64,000 nt of DNA from Lacinutrix jangbogonensis. Its GTDB lineage: Bacteria; Bacteroidota; Bacteroidia; Flavobacteriales; Flavobacteriaceae. The notes beneath the pieces were generated by a model. The model made no database searches. It was given only the letters and a program-made list of their open reading frames with translations, and was not told where the DNA came from. The position numbers were made by a program, and so were the translations under genes. The stretch lies in NCBI RefSeq assembly GCF_000797445.1, contig NZ_JSWF01000028.1, forward strand, positions 124,001 through 188,000, read 5' to 3'. Positions 36,420-45,432 of this stretch are shown here, piece by piece. The stretch's first letter is position 1, and every line of letters starts with the position of its first letter.

Positions 36420-38318
36420 ATGAGTGATGCTTTAAAACACGAGTGCGGAATTGCACACATTAGACTTTTAAAACCATTAGAATTCTACAAAGAAAAATAC
36501 GGTAGTGCTTTTTACGGAGTAAACAAAATGTATTTATTAATGGAAAAACAGCACAATCGTGGACAAGATGGTGCTGGTTTTGCAAGTATAAAATTAGACA
36601 CAAAACCTGGAGAACGTTATATAAGTAGAGTGCGTTCTATTGCTCAACAGCCAATTCAAGATATTTTTGCGCAAATTAATGAGCGTATTAATACTGAATT
36701 AGAAGCACATCCAGAGTATAACGATAATGTTGCTTTACAAAAACAACACATACCTTACATTGGCGAAGTGCTTTTAGGTCATGTACGTTATGGTACTTTT
36801 GGAAAAAATAGTGTAGAAAGTGTACATCCTTTTTTACGTCAAAATAACTGGCAACATAGAAACGTAATTCTTGCTGGTAATTTTAACATGACTAATGTTA
36901 AAGAACTATTTAGTAGTTTGATTGATCTTGGCCAGCACCCAAAAGAATATACAGATACGATTACTATTATGGAAAAAATAGGTCATTTTCTTGATGATGC
37001 TGTTAGTAAAATCTATAAAAAATTAAAGAAAGAAGGGTATAAAAAGAGCGAATGTTCTCCACTAATTGCAGAACGCTTAAATGTGGCAAAAATACTTAGA
37101 AGAGCTGCAAAAAATTGGGATGGTGGCTATGCAATGGCTGGAATGCTAGGTCATGGGGATTCTTTTGTATTAAGAGATCCATCAGGAATTCGTCCAGCTT
37201 ATTATTATAAGGACGACGAGGTTGTAGTTGTAGCTTCAGAAAGACCAGTAATACAAACAGTTTTTAATGTTGAGTTCGATGATGTAAAAGAATTAGATCC
37301 TGGACATGCTATTATTACTAAAAAATCTGGTGAAGTTTCTATTGAACAAATTCTAGAACCTTTAGAACGTAAAGCTTGTTCTTTTGAACGTGTTTATTTT
37401 TCTCGTGGTAGTGATGCAGAAATATACCAAGAACGAAAAATGCTTGGAAGATTATTAATGCCAGAAGTTTTAAAAGCTATTGGGCATGATACTGCAAATT
37501 CTGTATTCTCCTATATTCCAAATACAGCAGAAACGTCATTTTATGGAATGATTGAAACGGTAGAAGAACATCTAAACGAACGTAAAACACAGGCCATTTT
37601 ATCTGGTGGTGGGAAATTGTCTAAAGAAAAAGTAGTAGAAATTTTAAAGGAGCGACCGCGTATTGAAAAAATAGCAATTAAAGATGTTAAGCTTAGAACT
37701 TTTATTACTGAAGATAGTAGTCGAGACGATTTAGTAGCTCATGTTTACGATGTTACTTATGGTGTAATTAAACCAACAGACAACTTAGTTATTATAGACG
37801 ATAGTATTGTTAGAGGAACAACTTTAAAAAAGAGTATTATTAAAATGATGGACAGACTACATCCTAAAAAAATAGTAGTTGTTTCTTCTGCACCACAAAT
37901 TCGTTTTCCAGATTGCTATGGTATCGATATGGCAAATTTAGAAACACTTGTTGCCTTTAATGCTGCTTTAGAGCTGTTAAAAGACAATAACAAATACGAT
38001 TTAGTAGAAACTGTTTACCATAAATGTAAAGCTCAAGTAAGCTTAGCCGACAAAGATGTGAAGAATTTTGTAAATGAAATTTACGATCAATTTACTCCTG
38101 AAGAAATTTCAGCCAAAATATCGCAATTATTAAGTGATGATTCTGTAAATGCGGAAGTAGAAATCATTTTTCAAACTGTAGAGAATTTACATAAGGCTTG
38201 CCCTAAAAACTTAGGAGATTGGTATTTTACAGGAGATTACCCAACGGTAGGAGGAAATAGAGTAGTAAACAGAGCTTTTATTAATTTTTTCGAAGGCAAT
38301 AAAGAGCGTGCTTATTAA
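36420..38318 (+). CDS. Amidophosphoribosyltransferase-like protein (PurF paralogue, long form)
   Basis: The 632-residue product has the glutamine amidotransferase type II domain at its N-terminus, with the nucleophile Cys9 in HECGIAHI, and glutamine-site motifs HNRGQDGAGFAS and GHVRYGTFGKNS. The phosphoribosyltransferase domain carries the PRPP-binding loop VIIDDSIVRGTTLKKS near residue 460. Normal PurF has about 470-510 residues; this form is longer, with inserts and a C-terminal extension. Bacteroidota often have such a second PurF-like protein. It could be a true first enzyme of purine synthesis or transfer ammonia to another acceptor. The residues needed for both half-reactions look intact. 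Confidence 0.85.
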   Translation: MSDALKHECGIAHIRLLKPLEFYKEKYGSAFYGVNKMYLLMEKQHNRGQDGAGFASIKLDTKPGERYISRVRSIAQQPIQDIFAQINERINTELEAHPEYNDNVALQKQHIPYIGEVLLGHVRYGTFGKNSVESVHPFLRQNNWQHRNVILAGNFNMTNVKELFSSLIDLGQHPKEYTDTITIMEKIGHFLDDAVSKIYKKLKKEGYKKSECSPLIAERLNVAKILRRAAKNWDGGYAMAGMLGHGDSFVLRDPSGIRPAYYYKDDEVVVVASERPVIQTVFNVEFDDVKELDPGHAIITKKSGEVSIEQILEPLERKACSFERVYFSRGSDAEIYQERKMLGRLLMPEVLKAIGHDTANSVFSYIPNTAETSFYGMIETVEEHLNERKTQAILSGGGKLSKEKVVEILKERPRIEKIAIKDVKLRTFITEDSSRDDLVAHVYDVTYGVIKPTDNLVIIDDSIVRGTTLKKSIIKMMDRLHPKKIVVVSSAPQIRFPDCYGIDMANLETLVAFNAALELLKDNNKYDLVETVYHKCKAQVSLADKDVKNFVNEIYDQFTPEEISAKISQLLSDDSVNAEVEIIFQTVENLHKACPKNLGDWYFTGDYPTVGGNRVVNRAFINFFEGNKERAY

Positions 38319-38452
38319 TTGATTTATAGGTAGTTGAATCGCTTTAACGGAATTTACTGCTTTTAATCTAAAAGATTTTCTAGATAAAAATATTTTACAT
38401 ACATTTAAATTACCATAACATAAGTAGGTTAAGTTCATGGTAAATTTGGGAC

Positions 38453-38484
38453 AAAAAAGGTGAACGAAAGTTCATCTTTTTTAT
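38453..38484 (+). terminator. Intrinsic terminator after the PurF-like gene
   Basis: A 13-bp stem with one G-U pair (38453-38465 with 38470-38482) closes a GAAA tetraloop and ends in a T run. The 134 bases before it, from the stop of the PurF-like gene, show nothing I can identify. Confidence 0.82.
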
Positions 38485-38539
38485 TTGTAAAAAATTGAAA
38501 TTTTTATTCTTATAAAACCTTTTTCTGTTTTTAGATTAA

Positions 38540-38571
38540 AAAAAAAGAGCCAGTAAAATTTACTAGCTCTC
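38540..38571 (-). terminator. Intrinsic terminator after sodA
   Basis: On the minus strand AGAGC-T-AGTAAA pairs with TTTACT-G-GCTCT around a short loop (one mismatch) and is followed by a long T run (A's on the plus strand, up to 38547). Confidence 0.8.
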
Positions 38572-38593
38572 TAAATATATTTATGAATGAAGA

Positions 38594-39202
38594 TTATTTT
38601 GCTAAAGCATAACGTCTCTCTACTTCGTTCCAGTTAATAACATTAAAAAATGCATTAATATAATCTGGTCTTCTATTTTGGTAGTTTAAATAATAAGCAT
38701 GTTCCCAAACATCTAAACCTAAAATTGGTGTTCCGCCACAAGTTACACCTGGCATTAATGGATTGTCTTGATTTGGTGTAGAACAAACTTCTACCTTTCC
38801 TCCTTTATGGACACATAACCAAGCCCAACCAGAACCAAATTGTGTTGCCGCAGCTTTACTAAAAGCATCTTTAAAAACATCAACAGAGCCATAAGCTGCC
38901 TCAATTGCATCTTTTAAATCTCCAGACAAACGTCCTTTACCTTCTGGATTCATTACGTCCCAGAATAAAGAATGGTTGTAAAATCCGCCACCATTATTTC
39001 TAACACCTTTATTATCCATATCAAGATTTGTTAATATATTTTCAATAGATTTCCCAGCTAAATCTGTGCCTTCTATTGCAGCATTTAATTTAGAGGTATA
39101 TCCATTGTGGTGTTTAGAGTGGTGTATTTCCATTGTACGCGCGTCGATGTTTGGTTCTAAAGCATCGTATGCGTATTTTAATTTCGGTAATTCGAAAGCC
39201 AT
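38594..39202 (-). CDS. sodA: Superoxide dismutase, Mn type
   Basis: This 202-residue enzyme turns superoxide into peroxide and oxygen. The metal ligands are visible: His27 in [12 protein letters not shown], His in [11 protein letters not shown], and Asp and His in [19 protein letters not shown]. The Gly-rich NNGGGFYNH and STPNQDNPL segments favour manganese over iron. No signal peptide is present, so it is cytoplasmic. It is monocistronic with its own terminator. The Mn-versus-Fe call rests on these local motifs only. Confidence 0.94.
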   Translation of the reverse strand: MAFELPKLKYAYDALEPNIDARTMEIHHSKHHNGYTSKLNAAIEGTDLAGKSIENILTNLDMDNKGVRNNGGGFYNHSLFWDVMNPEGKGRLSGDLKDAIEAAYGSVDVFKDAFSKAAATQFGSGWAWLCVHKGGKVEVCSTPNQDNPLMPGVTCGGTPILGLDVWEHAYYLNYQNRRPDYINAFFNVINWNEVERRYALAK

Positions 39203-39407
39203 AATTTTTTATGTTTTTGGTTAATAATTCTTTGAGTGTAAATTTAACACTTTAACAAATCAATTAAAAATTAAAGGTATGCTAAGTCTTTTGTTTTAAT
39301 AATACTTTAACAACGTGATTTTGAAATAGTTTGGTTTTATTCTTAAAAAATCGAGATTTAAACACGCTTCACACGAATTGTTTTTATCTTGTACTAAAAT
39401 ATAATAA

Positions 39408-42400
39408 ATGTCTGCAAACTCTTCATTTCAAGTCTATAATGCATCTGCTGGAAGTGGTAAAACCTTCACGCTGGTTAAAGAGTACCTTAAAATTTTATTT
39501 TCGGCTTCTGGTAACTTTCAATTTAAAAATATTCTCGCCATAACATTTACAAATAAAGCAGTTGGCGAAATGAAAGCCCGCATTTTAGAGATGTTAAAAC
39601 ACTTTTCTGAAACTGAAAATTTAAAAAACCCGCATCCAATGTTTACAAACATTGTTGAAGACTTAAAACTGAAGCCTGAAGATCTTCAAAAAAAATCTAA
39701 AGCCATTTTAAACACCATCATGCATAATTATGCAGCTTTCGATATTTCGACTATTGATGGTTTTAATCACAGATTAATTAGAACTTTTGCTCACGATTTA
39801 CATTTACCAGTCAATTTTGAAGTAGAATTAGATACGGAATCTTTATTAAATGAAGCCGTAGATCGTTTAATAGCAAAAGCTGGAACCAACAAAGAATTAA
39901 CAAAAGTGTTGGTGGATTTTGCTATCGAAAAAGCGGATGACGATAAAAGTTGGGATGTTGCAAGAGACTTTAATAACATCGCAAAATTACTAACTAAAGA
40001 AAGTGATTTAGACTTTGTAAGAACGTTAAACGATAAATCGCTAGACGATTTTTTAGCATTAAAAACAACTTTAAAAGAAACGATAAAAAATATAGAAAAG
40101 GAATGTTTGGCTCTTTCGGAGAAGGCTTTATCTTTAATTGAAAACCATAATATTCCTCAAAATCATTTTAGATATTCAGATTTACCTAAACATTTTATAA
40201 AACTTAAAAACCTCAAAATAAGTGAATTGAAGTTTGATGGAAGATTAGCTGATGATCTTGAAAACGAAAAATACTATACAGGAAAAGCCACAGCCGAAAC
40301 CAAACAAAGTATAGAAAGTATTATTGAAGAACTGAAAGCTTTATTTTACAAATCTGCGACTTTGCCAGAACGTTATTTATTGCCAATTGCTATATATAAA
40401 AACCTAACACCTTTATCTGTTTTAACGGTTATAAACAAAGAGTTAATTGCAATTAAAGCAGAAGAAAACAAAATGTTAATTAGCGAATTTAACGCTATTA
40501 TTAGTAATGAAATAAAAGACCAACCAACGCCATTTATTTATGAGCGCATGGGCGAAAAATTTAAACATTACTTTATAGACGAGTTTCAAGATACCTCACA
40601 AATGCAGTGGGAAAATTTAATTCCATTAGTCGATAACACCTTATCTGGCGAAAATGTAAAAGGCGAAAAAGGCACAGCAATGATTGTTGGTGATGCCAAA
40701 CAAGCTATCTACAGATGGCGTGGCGGAAAAGCTGAACAGTTTATGGAGTTGTTTAACAAAACTTCGAAACCTTTTTATATAGATCAAGACGTTAAAAATC
40801 TAGGCTCAAATTTTAGAAGTTTCAAAACTATAGTTAATTTTAACAATGCACTATTTAAGTATATTTCTACACATGCGCTTTCAAAGGGAGATTATGCAGA
40901 CCTTTATGCGCAATCACATCAAGAACCGTCTAAAGATAAAGAAGGCTATGTAAACCTAAATTTTATAGATTTTGAAAATGAAGAGAATGACAAAGATGAA
41001 GTTTATACACAACATGTTTTCAACACAATAAAAGACTGCCAGAAAAAAGGTTATGCATTAAAAGACATTTGTATTCTAGTAAGAAAGAAAAAACATGGTA
41101 TTGCAATTGCTCAATTTTTAAGTACTCAAGACCTTAAAATTACCTCTAGCGAAACCATGCTCATTAATAATGCTGCAGAAGTTCAGCTCATTAACAATGT
41201 GTTAACCGTTTTAGTGAACCCAAACGATAGTGAGTGTAAAGTTAATATTTTAGATTTTTTAGCTGATAAATATGATGTTAAAGACAAACATGACTTTTTT
41301 AAAAATCATGTTTTTTTAGATCAAGAGCCCTTCTTTAAAAGTTTTGAGGCTTTCGGAATTAATATTAATCCTATCCAATTAGTACAACAAGGGTTGTTCG
41401 ATTTGGCTGAAACAGTTGTTAGGAGTTTTAAATTAGTAGATGCTTCAAACGCTTATGTTCAGTTTTATTTAGATACTATTCTAGAATATTCACAGAAACA
41501 CATTTCGGATTTAGCCTCGTTTCTGGAGTATTTCGACTTTAAAAAAGACAAATTAAGTATTGTTTCTCCTCAAGAACAAGATGCCATTCAAATTATGACT
41601 ATTCATAAGTCTAAAGGATTGGAGTTTCCAGTTGTCATTTTTCCTTATGCGGAGATTAATATATATGAAGACATTGAACCTAAAGAATGGTACACTTTAA
41701 AACCAGAAAACTATAACGGTTTTAAATATGCTTTATTAAATTATGGAAAAACTTTCGAGTCTTATGGAGAACAAGGCAGTGCTATATATGCCAAACATCA
41801 AGCCGAATTAGAACTTGATAGTTTGAACCTATTATATGTTGCATTAACACGTCCTGTAGAGCAGCTATATATTATTGGAAAAAAAGATATCAATAAAAAA
41901 GGTGAGTTAAATTTAAAATCATACTCAGGATTACTCATCGATTATTTAATAAAAACTGGGCATTGGAATGACACTGAAACTATGTATAGTTTTGGTTCAC
42001 CAGAAAAGCCGGAATCAAAAAAAGAAGAACAAAGTATTAAGACTATAGAACAGCAAGAATTTATATCTACTGCTAAAGAAGACCATAATATAAAGGTGAT
42101 TGCAAATTCGGGCTATCTATGGGATACCAAACAAGAAGATGCTATAGAAAAAGGAAACTTAGTGCATGATATTATGGAGCATATAAAAGTTGAAAGCGAT
42201 ATAGACTTTGCTATTAACGATTTTGAGAGTTCTGGAATAATAGACAAAAGTCAAGCAAAAGCTTTAAAAAGCTCAATCCTTGAGATTATTAACCATAAAG
42301 ATTTAAAACCTTATTTCTCTGAAAGCAATACCATTTATAACGAACGTGATATTATTTTAAAAACTGGAAAAATTTACAGACCAGATCGCTTAGTTATTAA

Positions 42401-42569
42401 TAACAGAAACGAAGTTGCAATTATAGATTACAAAACAGGGTTACACAATCCTAAATACCAACATCAATTACAAGACTACCAAGATGTTTTAGAAGAAATG
42501 GATTTTAAAGTAACCAAAAAAATACTTTTATATGTTAATAAGGACATAACAATTAAAACTTATAATTAA
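39408..42569 (+). CDS. AddA-like UvrD helicase-nuclease
   Basis: The 1053-residue protein combines a superfamily 1 helicase and a nuclease for double-strand-break repair. Walker A is ASAGSGKT (residues 12-19); the Walker B motif II is YFIDEFQDTS near residue 390; motif IV-VI segments include NLGSNFRS, IMTIHKSKGLEFPVV and LLYVALTRP. The C-terminal PD-(D/E)XK nuclease ends VAIIDYKTG. This matches AddA. The AddB-like partner is at 45433, separated by kbl and a porin gene, all on one strand. It likely loads recombination onto breaks as RecBCD does; activity is inferred. Confidence 0.9.
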   Translation: MSANSSFQVYNASAGSGKTFTLVKEYLKILFSASGNFQFKNILAITFTNKAVGEMKARILEMLKHFSETENLKNPHPMFTNIVEDLKLKPEDLQKKSKAILNTIMHNYAAFDISTIDGFNHRLIRTFAHDLHLPVNFEVELDTESLLNEAVDRLIAKAGTNKELTKVLVDFAIEKADDDKSWDVARDFNNIAKLLTKESDLDFVRTLNDKSLDDFLALKTTLKETIKNIEKECLALSEKALSLIENHNIPQNHFRYSDLPKHFIKLKNLKISELKFDGRLADDLENEKYYTGKATAETKQSIESIIEELKALFYKSATLPERYLLPIAIYKNLTPLSVLTVINKELIAIKAEENKMLISEFNAIISNEIKDQPTPFIYERMGEKFKHYFIDEFQDTSQMQWENLIPLVDNTLSGENVKGEKGTAMIVGDAKQAIYRWRGGKAEQFMELFNKTSKPFYIDQDVKNLGSNFRSFKTIVNFNNALFKYISTHALSKGDYADLYAQSHQEPSKDKEGYVNLNFIDFENEENDKDEVYTQHVFNTIKDCQKKGYALKDICILVRKKKHGIAIAQFLSTQDLKITSSETMLINNAAEVQLINNVLTVLVNPNDSECKVNILDFLADKYDVKDKHDFFKNHVFLDQEPFFKSFEAFGININPIQLVQQGLFDLAETVVRSFKLVDASNAYVQFYLDTILEYSQKHISDLASFLEYFDFKKDKLSIVSPQEQDAIQIMTIHKSKGLEFPVVIFPYAEINIYEDIEPKEWYTLKPENYNGFKYALLNYGKTFESYGEQGSAIYAKHQAELELDSLNLLYVALTRPVEQLYIIGKKDINKKGELNLKSYSGLLIDYLIKTGHWNDTETMYSFGSPEKPESKKEEQSIKTIEQQEFISTAKEDHNIKVIANSGYLWDTKQEDAIEKGNLVHDIMEHIKVESDIDFAINDFESSGIIDKSQAKALKSSILEIINHKDLKPYFSESNTIYNERDIILKTGKIYRPDRLVINNRNEVAIIDYKTGLHNPKYQHQLQDYQDVLEEMDFKVTKKILLYVNKDITIKTYN

Positions 42570-42576
42570 TGTTTCA

Positions 42577-42584
42577 TAAATTTG
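42577..42584 (+). promoter_or_regulatory. -7 box of the kbl promoter
   Basis: TAAATTTG matches TAnnTTTG, 25 bases before the kbl ATG and just 8 bases after the addA-like stop. It suggests that kbl has its own promoter. Confidence 0.5.
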
Positions 42585-42609
42585 TAGAATCAACTAACAA
42601 TAAATAAGC

Positions 42610-43806
42610 ATGTACGGTAAAATACAACAACATTTACAACAAGAAATACTAGACATTAAAGATAACGGACTTTATAAAGAAGAACGTATAATCACATCAC
42701 CACAAGGTGCAGAGATTACTTTAAGCACTGGTGAAACAGTATTAAATTTTTGTGCTAATAACTATTTAGGTTTATCATCGCACCCAGAAGTAATACAGGC
42801 AGCAAAAGACGCAATGGATACTCACGGTTTTGGAATGAGTTCTGTTCGTTTTATTTGTGGAACCCAAGACATACATAAAGAACTTGAGCAAAAAATAGCA
42901 GATTTTTACGGTACAGAAGACACCATACTATACGCAGCAGCTTTTGATGCTAATGGTGGTGTTTTTGAACCTTTATTAGGAAAGGAAGATGCAATAATTT
43001 CAGATTCCTTAAATCATGCTTCCATTATTGATGGTGTTCGTTTATGTAAAGCTGCAAGATATCGTTATAAAAATAACGACATGACAGATTTAGAACAACA
43101 ACTAATCGATGCAAATAAAAATGGTGCAAGACATAAAATAATTGTTACCGATGGTGTGTTCTCTATGGATGGATTAGTCGCGCCATTAGACGAAATCTGT
43201 GATTTAGCAGATAAATATGATGCTTTGGTAATGATTGATGAATGCCATGCAACTGGATTTATTGGGAAAACAGGAATTGGAACTCTAGAAGACAAAGGTG
43301 TTTTAGGAAGAATAGATATTATTACAGGAACTTTAGGTAAAGCTCTTGGTGGCGCAATGGGCGGTTACACAACGGCTAAAAAAGAAGTGATTGATATCTT
43401 ACGTCAGCGTTCAAGACCATATTTATTTTCAAATTCTTTAGCTCCGGCAATTGTAGGCGCATCTATTAAGGTATTCGATATGCTTAAAAACGATACTTCA
43501 TTAAGAGATAAACTTGAGCATAATACAAATTACTTTAAAAAAGGGATGAAATCGGCTGGTTTCGATATTATAGATGGAGACTCGGCTATCGTTCCTGTAA
43601 TGCTATATGATGCAAAATTATCCCAAACGATGGCAAATATGCTCTTAAAAGAGGGGATTTATGTTATTGGCTTCTTTTTTCCAGTTGTGCCAAAAGAAAA
43701 AGCACGAATTAGAGTACAGTTATCTGCTGCACACGAAAAAAGCCACCTAGACAAGGCTATCGAAGCTTTTATTAGGGTGGGAAAGACACTAGAAATCATT
43801 AAATAA
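42610..43806 (+). CDS. kbl: Glycine C-acetyltransferase (2-amino-3-ketobutyrate CoA ligase)
   Basis: This 398-residue PLP enzyme cleaves 2-amino-3-ketobutyrate with CoA to glycine and acetyl-CoA in threonine breakdown. The fold-type I alpha-oxoamine synthase motifs are present: [16 protein letters not shown] at the start, [28 protein letters not shown] with the PLP-binding Asp and His, and the Schiff-base Lys in [13 protein letters not shown]. Length is typical for Kbl. No threonine dehydrogenase gene is in the window. It sits between the addA-like and the OmpA/TSP3 genes with separate promoters. Confidence 0.95.
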   Translation: MYGKIQQHLQQEILDIKDNGLYKEERIITSPQGAEITLSTGETVLNFCANNYLGLSSHPEVIQAAKDAMDTHGFGMSSVRFICGTQDIHKELEQKIADFYGTEDTILYAAAFDANGGVFEPLLGKEDAIISDSLNHASIIDGVRLCKAARYRYKNNDMTDLEQQLIDANKNGARHKIIVTDGVFSMDGLVAPLDEICDLADKYDALVMIDECHATGFIGKTGIGTLEDKGVLGRIDIITGTLGKALGGAMGGYTTAKKEVIDILRQRSRPYLFSNSLAPAIVGASIKVFDMLKNDTSLRDKLEHNTNYFKKGMKSAGFDIIDGDSAIVPVMLYDAKLSQTMANMLLKEGIYVIGFFFPVVPKEKARIRVQLSAAHEKSHLDKAIEAFIRVGKTLEIIK

Positions 43807-43825
43807 TCATTATAAATTTTAACAA

Positions 43826-43858
43826 TTTGCTAGAGTAAACAATATTTTTATATATTTG
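43826..43858 (+). promoter_or_regulatory. Promoter of the OmpA/TSP3 porin gene
   Basis: TTTG (43826-43829) and TATATTTG (43851-43858) form a -33/-7 pair of the Bacteroidota housekeeping type with a 21-base spacer. A 68-base AT-rich leader then runs to the ATG at 43927. Both boxes and the spacing fit, so this is the best promoter in the window. Confidence 0.65.
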
Positions 43859-43926
43859 TCTTTGTTAATACTATTTAACAACTTATTTTTGTCTTTAATT
43901 AACACTTAAAATTAAATTTTTTGAAT

Positions 43927-45360
43927 ATGAAAAATCTTAGCAGATTATTATTCACTCTAGTACTTGTAGTAAGTTTTAGTAATGTGAATGCACAAGACCA
44001 AGACAATCCTTGGGCTATTAGTTTTGGAATGAACGCAGTAGATTTCTATCCTGTTGGAGAAGATGCTCCACAAGGAGATTTCTTTGATGAGTTTGCAAAC
44101 GTGAAAGACCATTGGAATATTTTACCTTCTTTGTCTACAGTTTCTATATCTAAATTTATGGGTAACAACTTTTCATTACAAGCTCGTGGATCTATAAACA
44201 AAATTGAAAAATACGGTCAAACTACTGGTATTAATGCTAATCCTAGTGTACGTGTTGGAGATTTAAACTACTATGCACTTGATGCTAATGTAAGATATCA
44301 CTTTGCAGATTTAATTAAAAGTAAAAAACTAGATCCAACAGTTGGTATAGGTGGTGGTTATACTTGGGTTGAAGAAGGTCTATATAACACTAACGGAGCT
44401 GGTGGAAATAATAATCTTGGTGCTGGAACTTTAAATGGTTCTTTAGGATTAACTTACTGGTTAACAGATAACGTAGGTTTCTCTATAGAATCTAAGTTTA
44501 AAAATTCATTTGAAGACTACGTAGATACACACTTTCAACATACTGCAGGATTTACTGTAAGATTTGGAGGAGCTGATACTGATGGTGATGGTATATTCGA
44601 TAAGTATGATGCTTGTCCAGAAGTTGCAGGTTTAGAAGCTTTCAACGGTTGTCCTGATACTGATGGTGATGGAATCGAAGATTCTAAAGATGCTTGTCCT
44701 AACGAAGCTGGTTTAGCTGAGTTCAATGGTTGTCCTGATACTGATGGTGATGGCGTTGTAGACGGTAGCGATGATTGTCCTACTGTTAAAGGTCTTAAAG
44801 CTTTAAATGGTTGTCCTGATTCTGATGGTGATGGTATAACTGATGCTAAAGATAATTGTCCTAACGAAGCTGGTCCAGCTGAAAACAAAGGATGCCCATG
44901 GACTGACAAAGATGGTGATGGTGTATTAGACAAAGATGATCAATGTGTTGACGTAGCTGGTACAGTAGCAAATAATGGATGTCCTGAAATAGTTCAACCA
45001 ACTCAAGCAGTAATGGAAACTTTAAATTCATATGCTAAAACAATATTATTCGCTACTGGAAAATCAACTTTCAAAGATCAAACTGTAACTGTTTTAAATA
45101 ATATTGCTGCGATTTTAAAAGATTATCCTAAATCTAACTTTACAATTGAAGGACATACGGATAGTGTAGGTAGCAAAGCTACTAACCAAAAGTTATCAGA
45201 GAAAAGAGCAAAAGCAGTTATGAACTACTTATCAGAGAATGGTATCTCTTCTTCTAGATTAAATGCTTACGGTTTTGGTGAAGATTTCCCAATGTACCCT
45301 AACACTACTAAAGATGGTAGAGCAAGTAATAGACGTGTAGAGGTTAAACTTAAAAAATAA
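43927..45360 (+). CDS. Major OmpA-family outer-membrane protein with TSP3 repeats
   Basis: The product is 477 residues from the ATG at 43927; a TTG two codons earlier is in frame but unlikely. The signal peptide ends SNVNAQ. Residues about 25-210 form an eight-strand-like beta-barrel ending in FTVRFGG. Five thrombospondin type 3 repeats (DTDGDGI...CP, about residues 216-355) form a calcium-binding stalk. The OmpA domain (about 365-477; [23 protein letters not shown]) binds peptidoglycan. This is the usual abundant OmpA porin-like protein of Flavobacteriaceae. A strong promoter and terminator flank it, so it is a single-gene unit within the addA/addB region. Confidence 0.93.
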   Translation: MKNLSRLLFTLVLVVSFSNVNAQDQDNPWAISFGMNAVDFYPVGEDAPQGDFFDEFANVKDHWNILPSLSTVSISKFMGNNFSLQARGSINKIEKYGQTTGINANPSVRVGDLNYYALDANVRYHFADLIKSKKLDPTVGIGGGYTWVEEGLYNTNGAGGNNNLGAGTLNGSLGLTYWLTDNVGFSIESKFKNSFEDYVDTHFQHTAGFTVRFGGADTDGDGIFDKYDACPEVAGLEAFNGCPDTDGDGIEDSKDACPNEAGLAEFNGCPDTDGDGVVDGSDDCPTVKGLKALNGCPDSDGDGITDAKDNCPNEAGPAENKGCPWTDKDGDGVLDKDDQCVDVAGTVANNGCPEIVQPTQAVMETLNSYAKTILFATGKSTFKDQTVTVLNNIAAILKDYPKSNFTIEGHTDSVGSKATNQKLSEKRAKAVMNYLSENGISSSRLNAYGFGEDFPMYPNTTKDGRASNRRVEVKLKK

Positions 45361-45386
45361 GTTTCTCAACACTTTTAAATAATTTT

Positions 45387-45423
45387 AAAAAAACGCTCGG
45401 TTATACCGTAAGCGATTTTTTAT
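45387..45423 (+). terminator. Intrinsic terminator after the OmpA/TSP3 gene
   Basis: A two-part stem (AAAAAACGCT with AGCGATTTTTT outside, CGGT with ACCG inside) is followed by T's. It ends just before the addB-like start at 45433. Confidence 0.75.
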
Positions 45424-45432
45424 TTTTATACA

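Noticed and set aside
38319-38452. Possible small gene or RNA between the PurF-like gene and its terminator
   Set aside because: No frame with a start and coding character and no stable fold other than the terminators was seen.
44535-44933. A 132-codon minus-strand frame rich in Pro and Ser within the OmpA/TSP3 gene
   Set aside because: It is the shadow of the GATGGTGATGG-type TSP3 codons on the other strand; the plus-strand protein is a clear family member.
44570-44990. Regular repeats that could look like a CRISPR array
   Set aside because: The repeats encode TSP3 calcium-binding units in frame and vary at codon third positions; there are no constant direct repeats with unique spacers.
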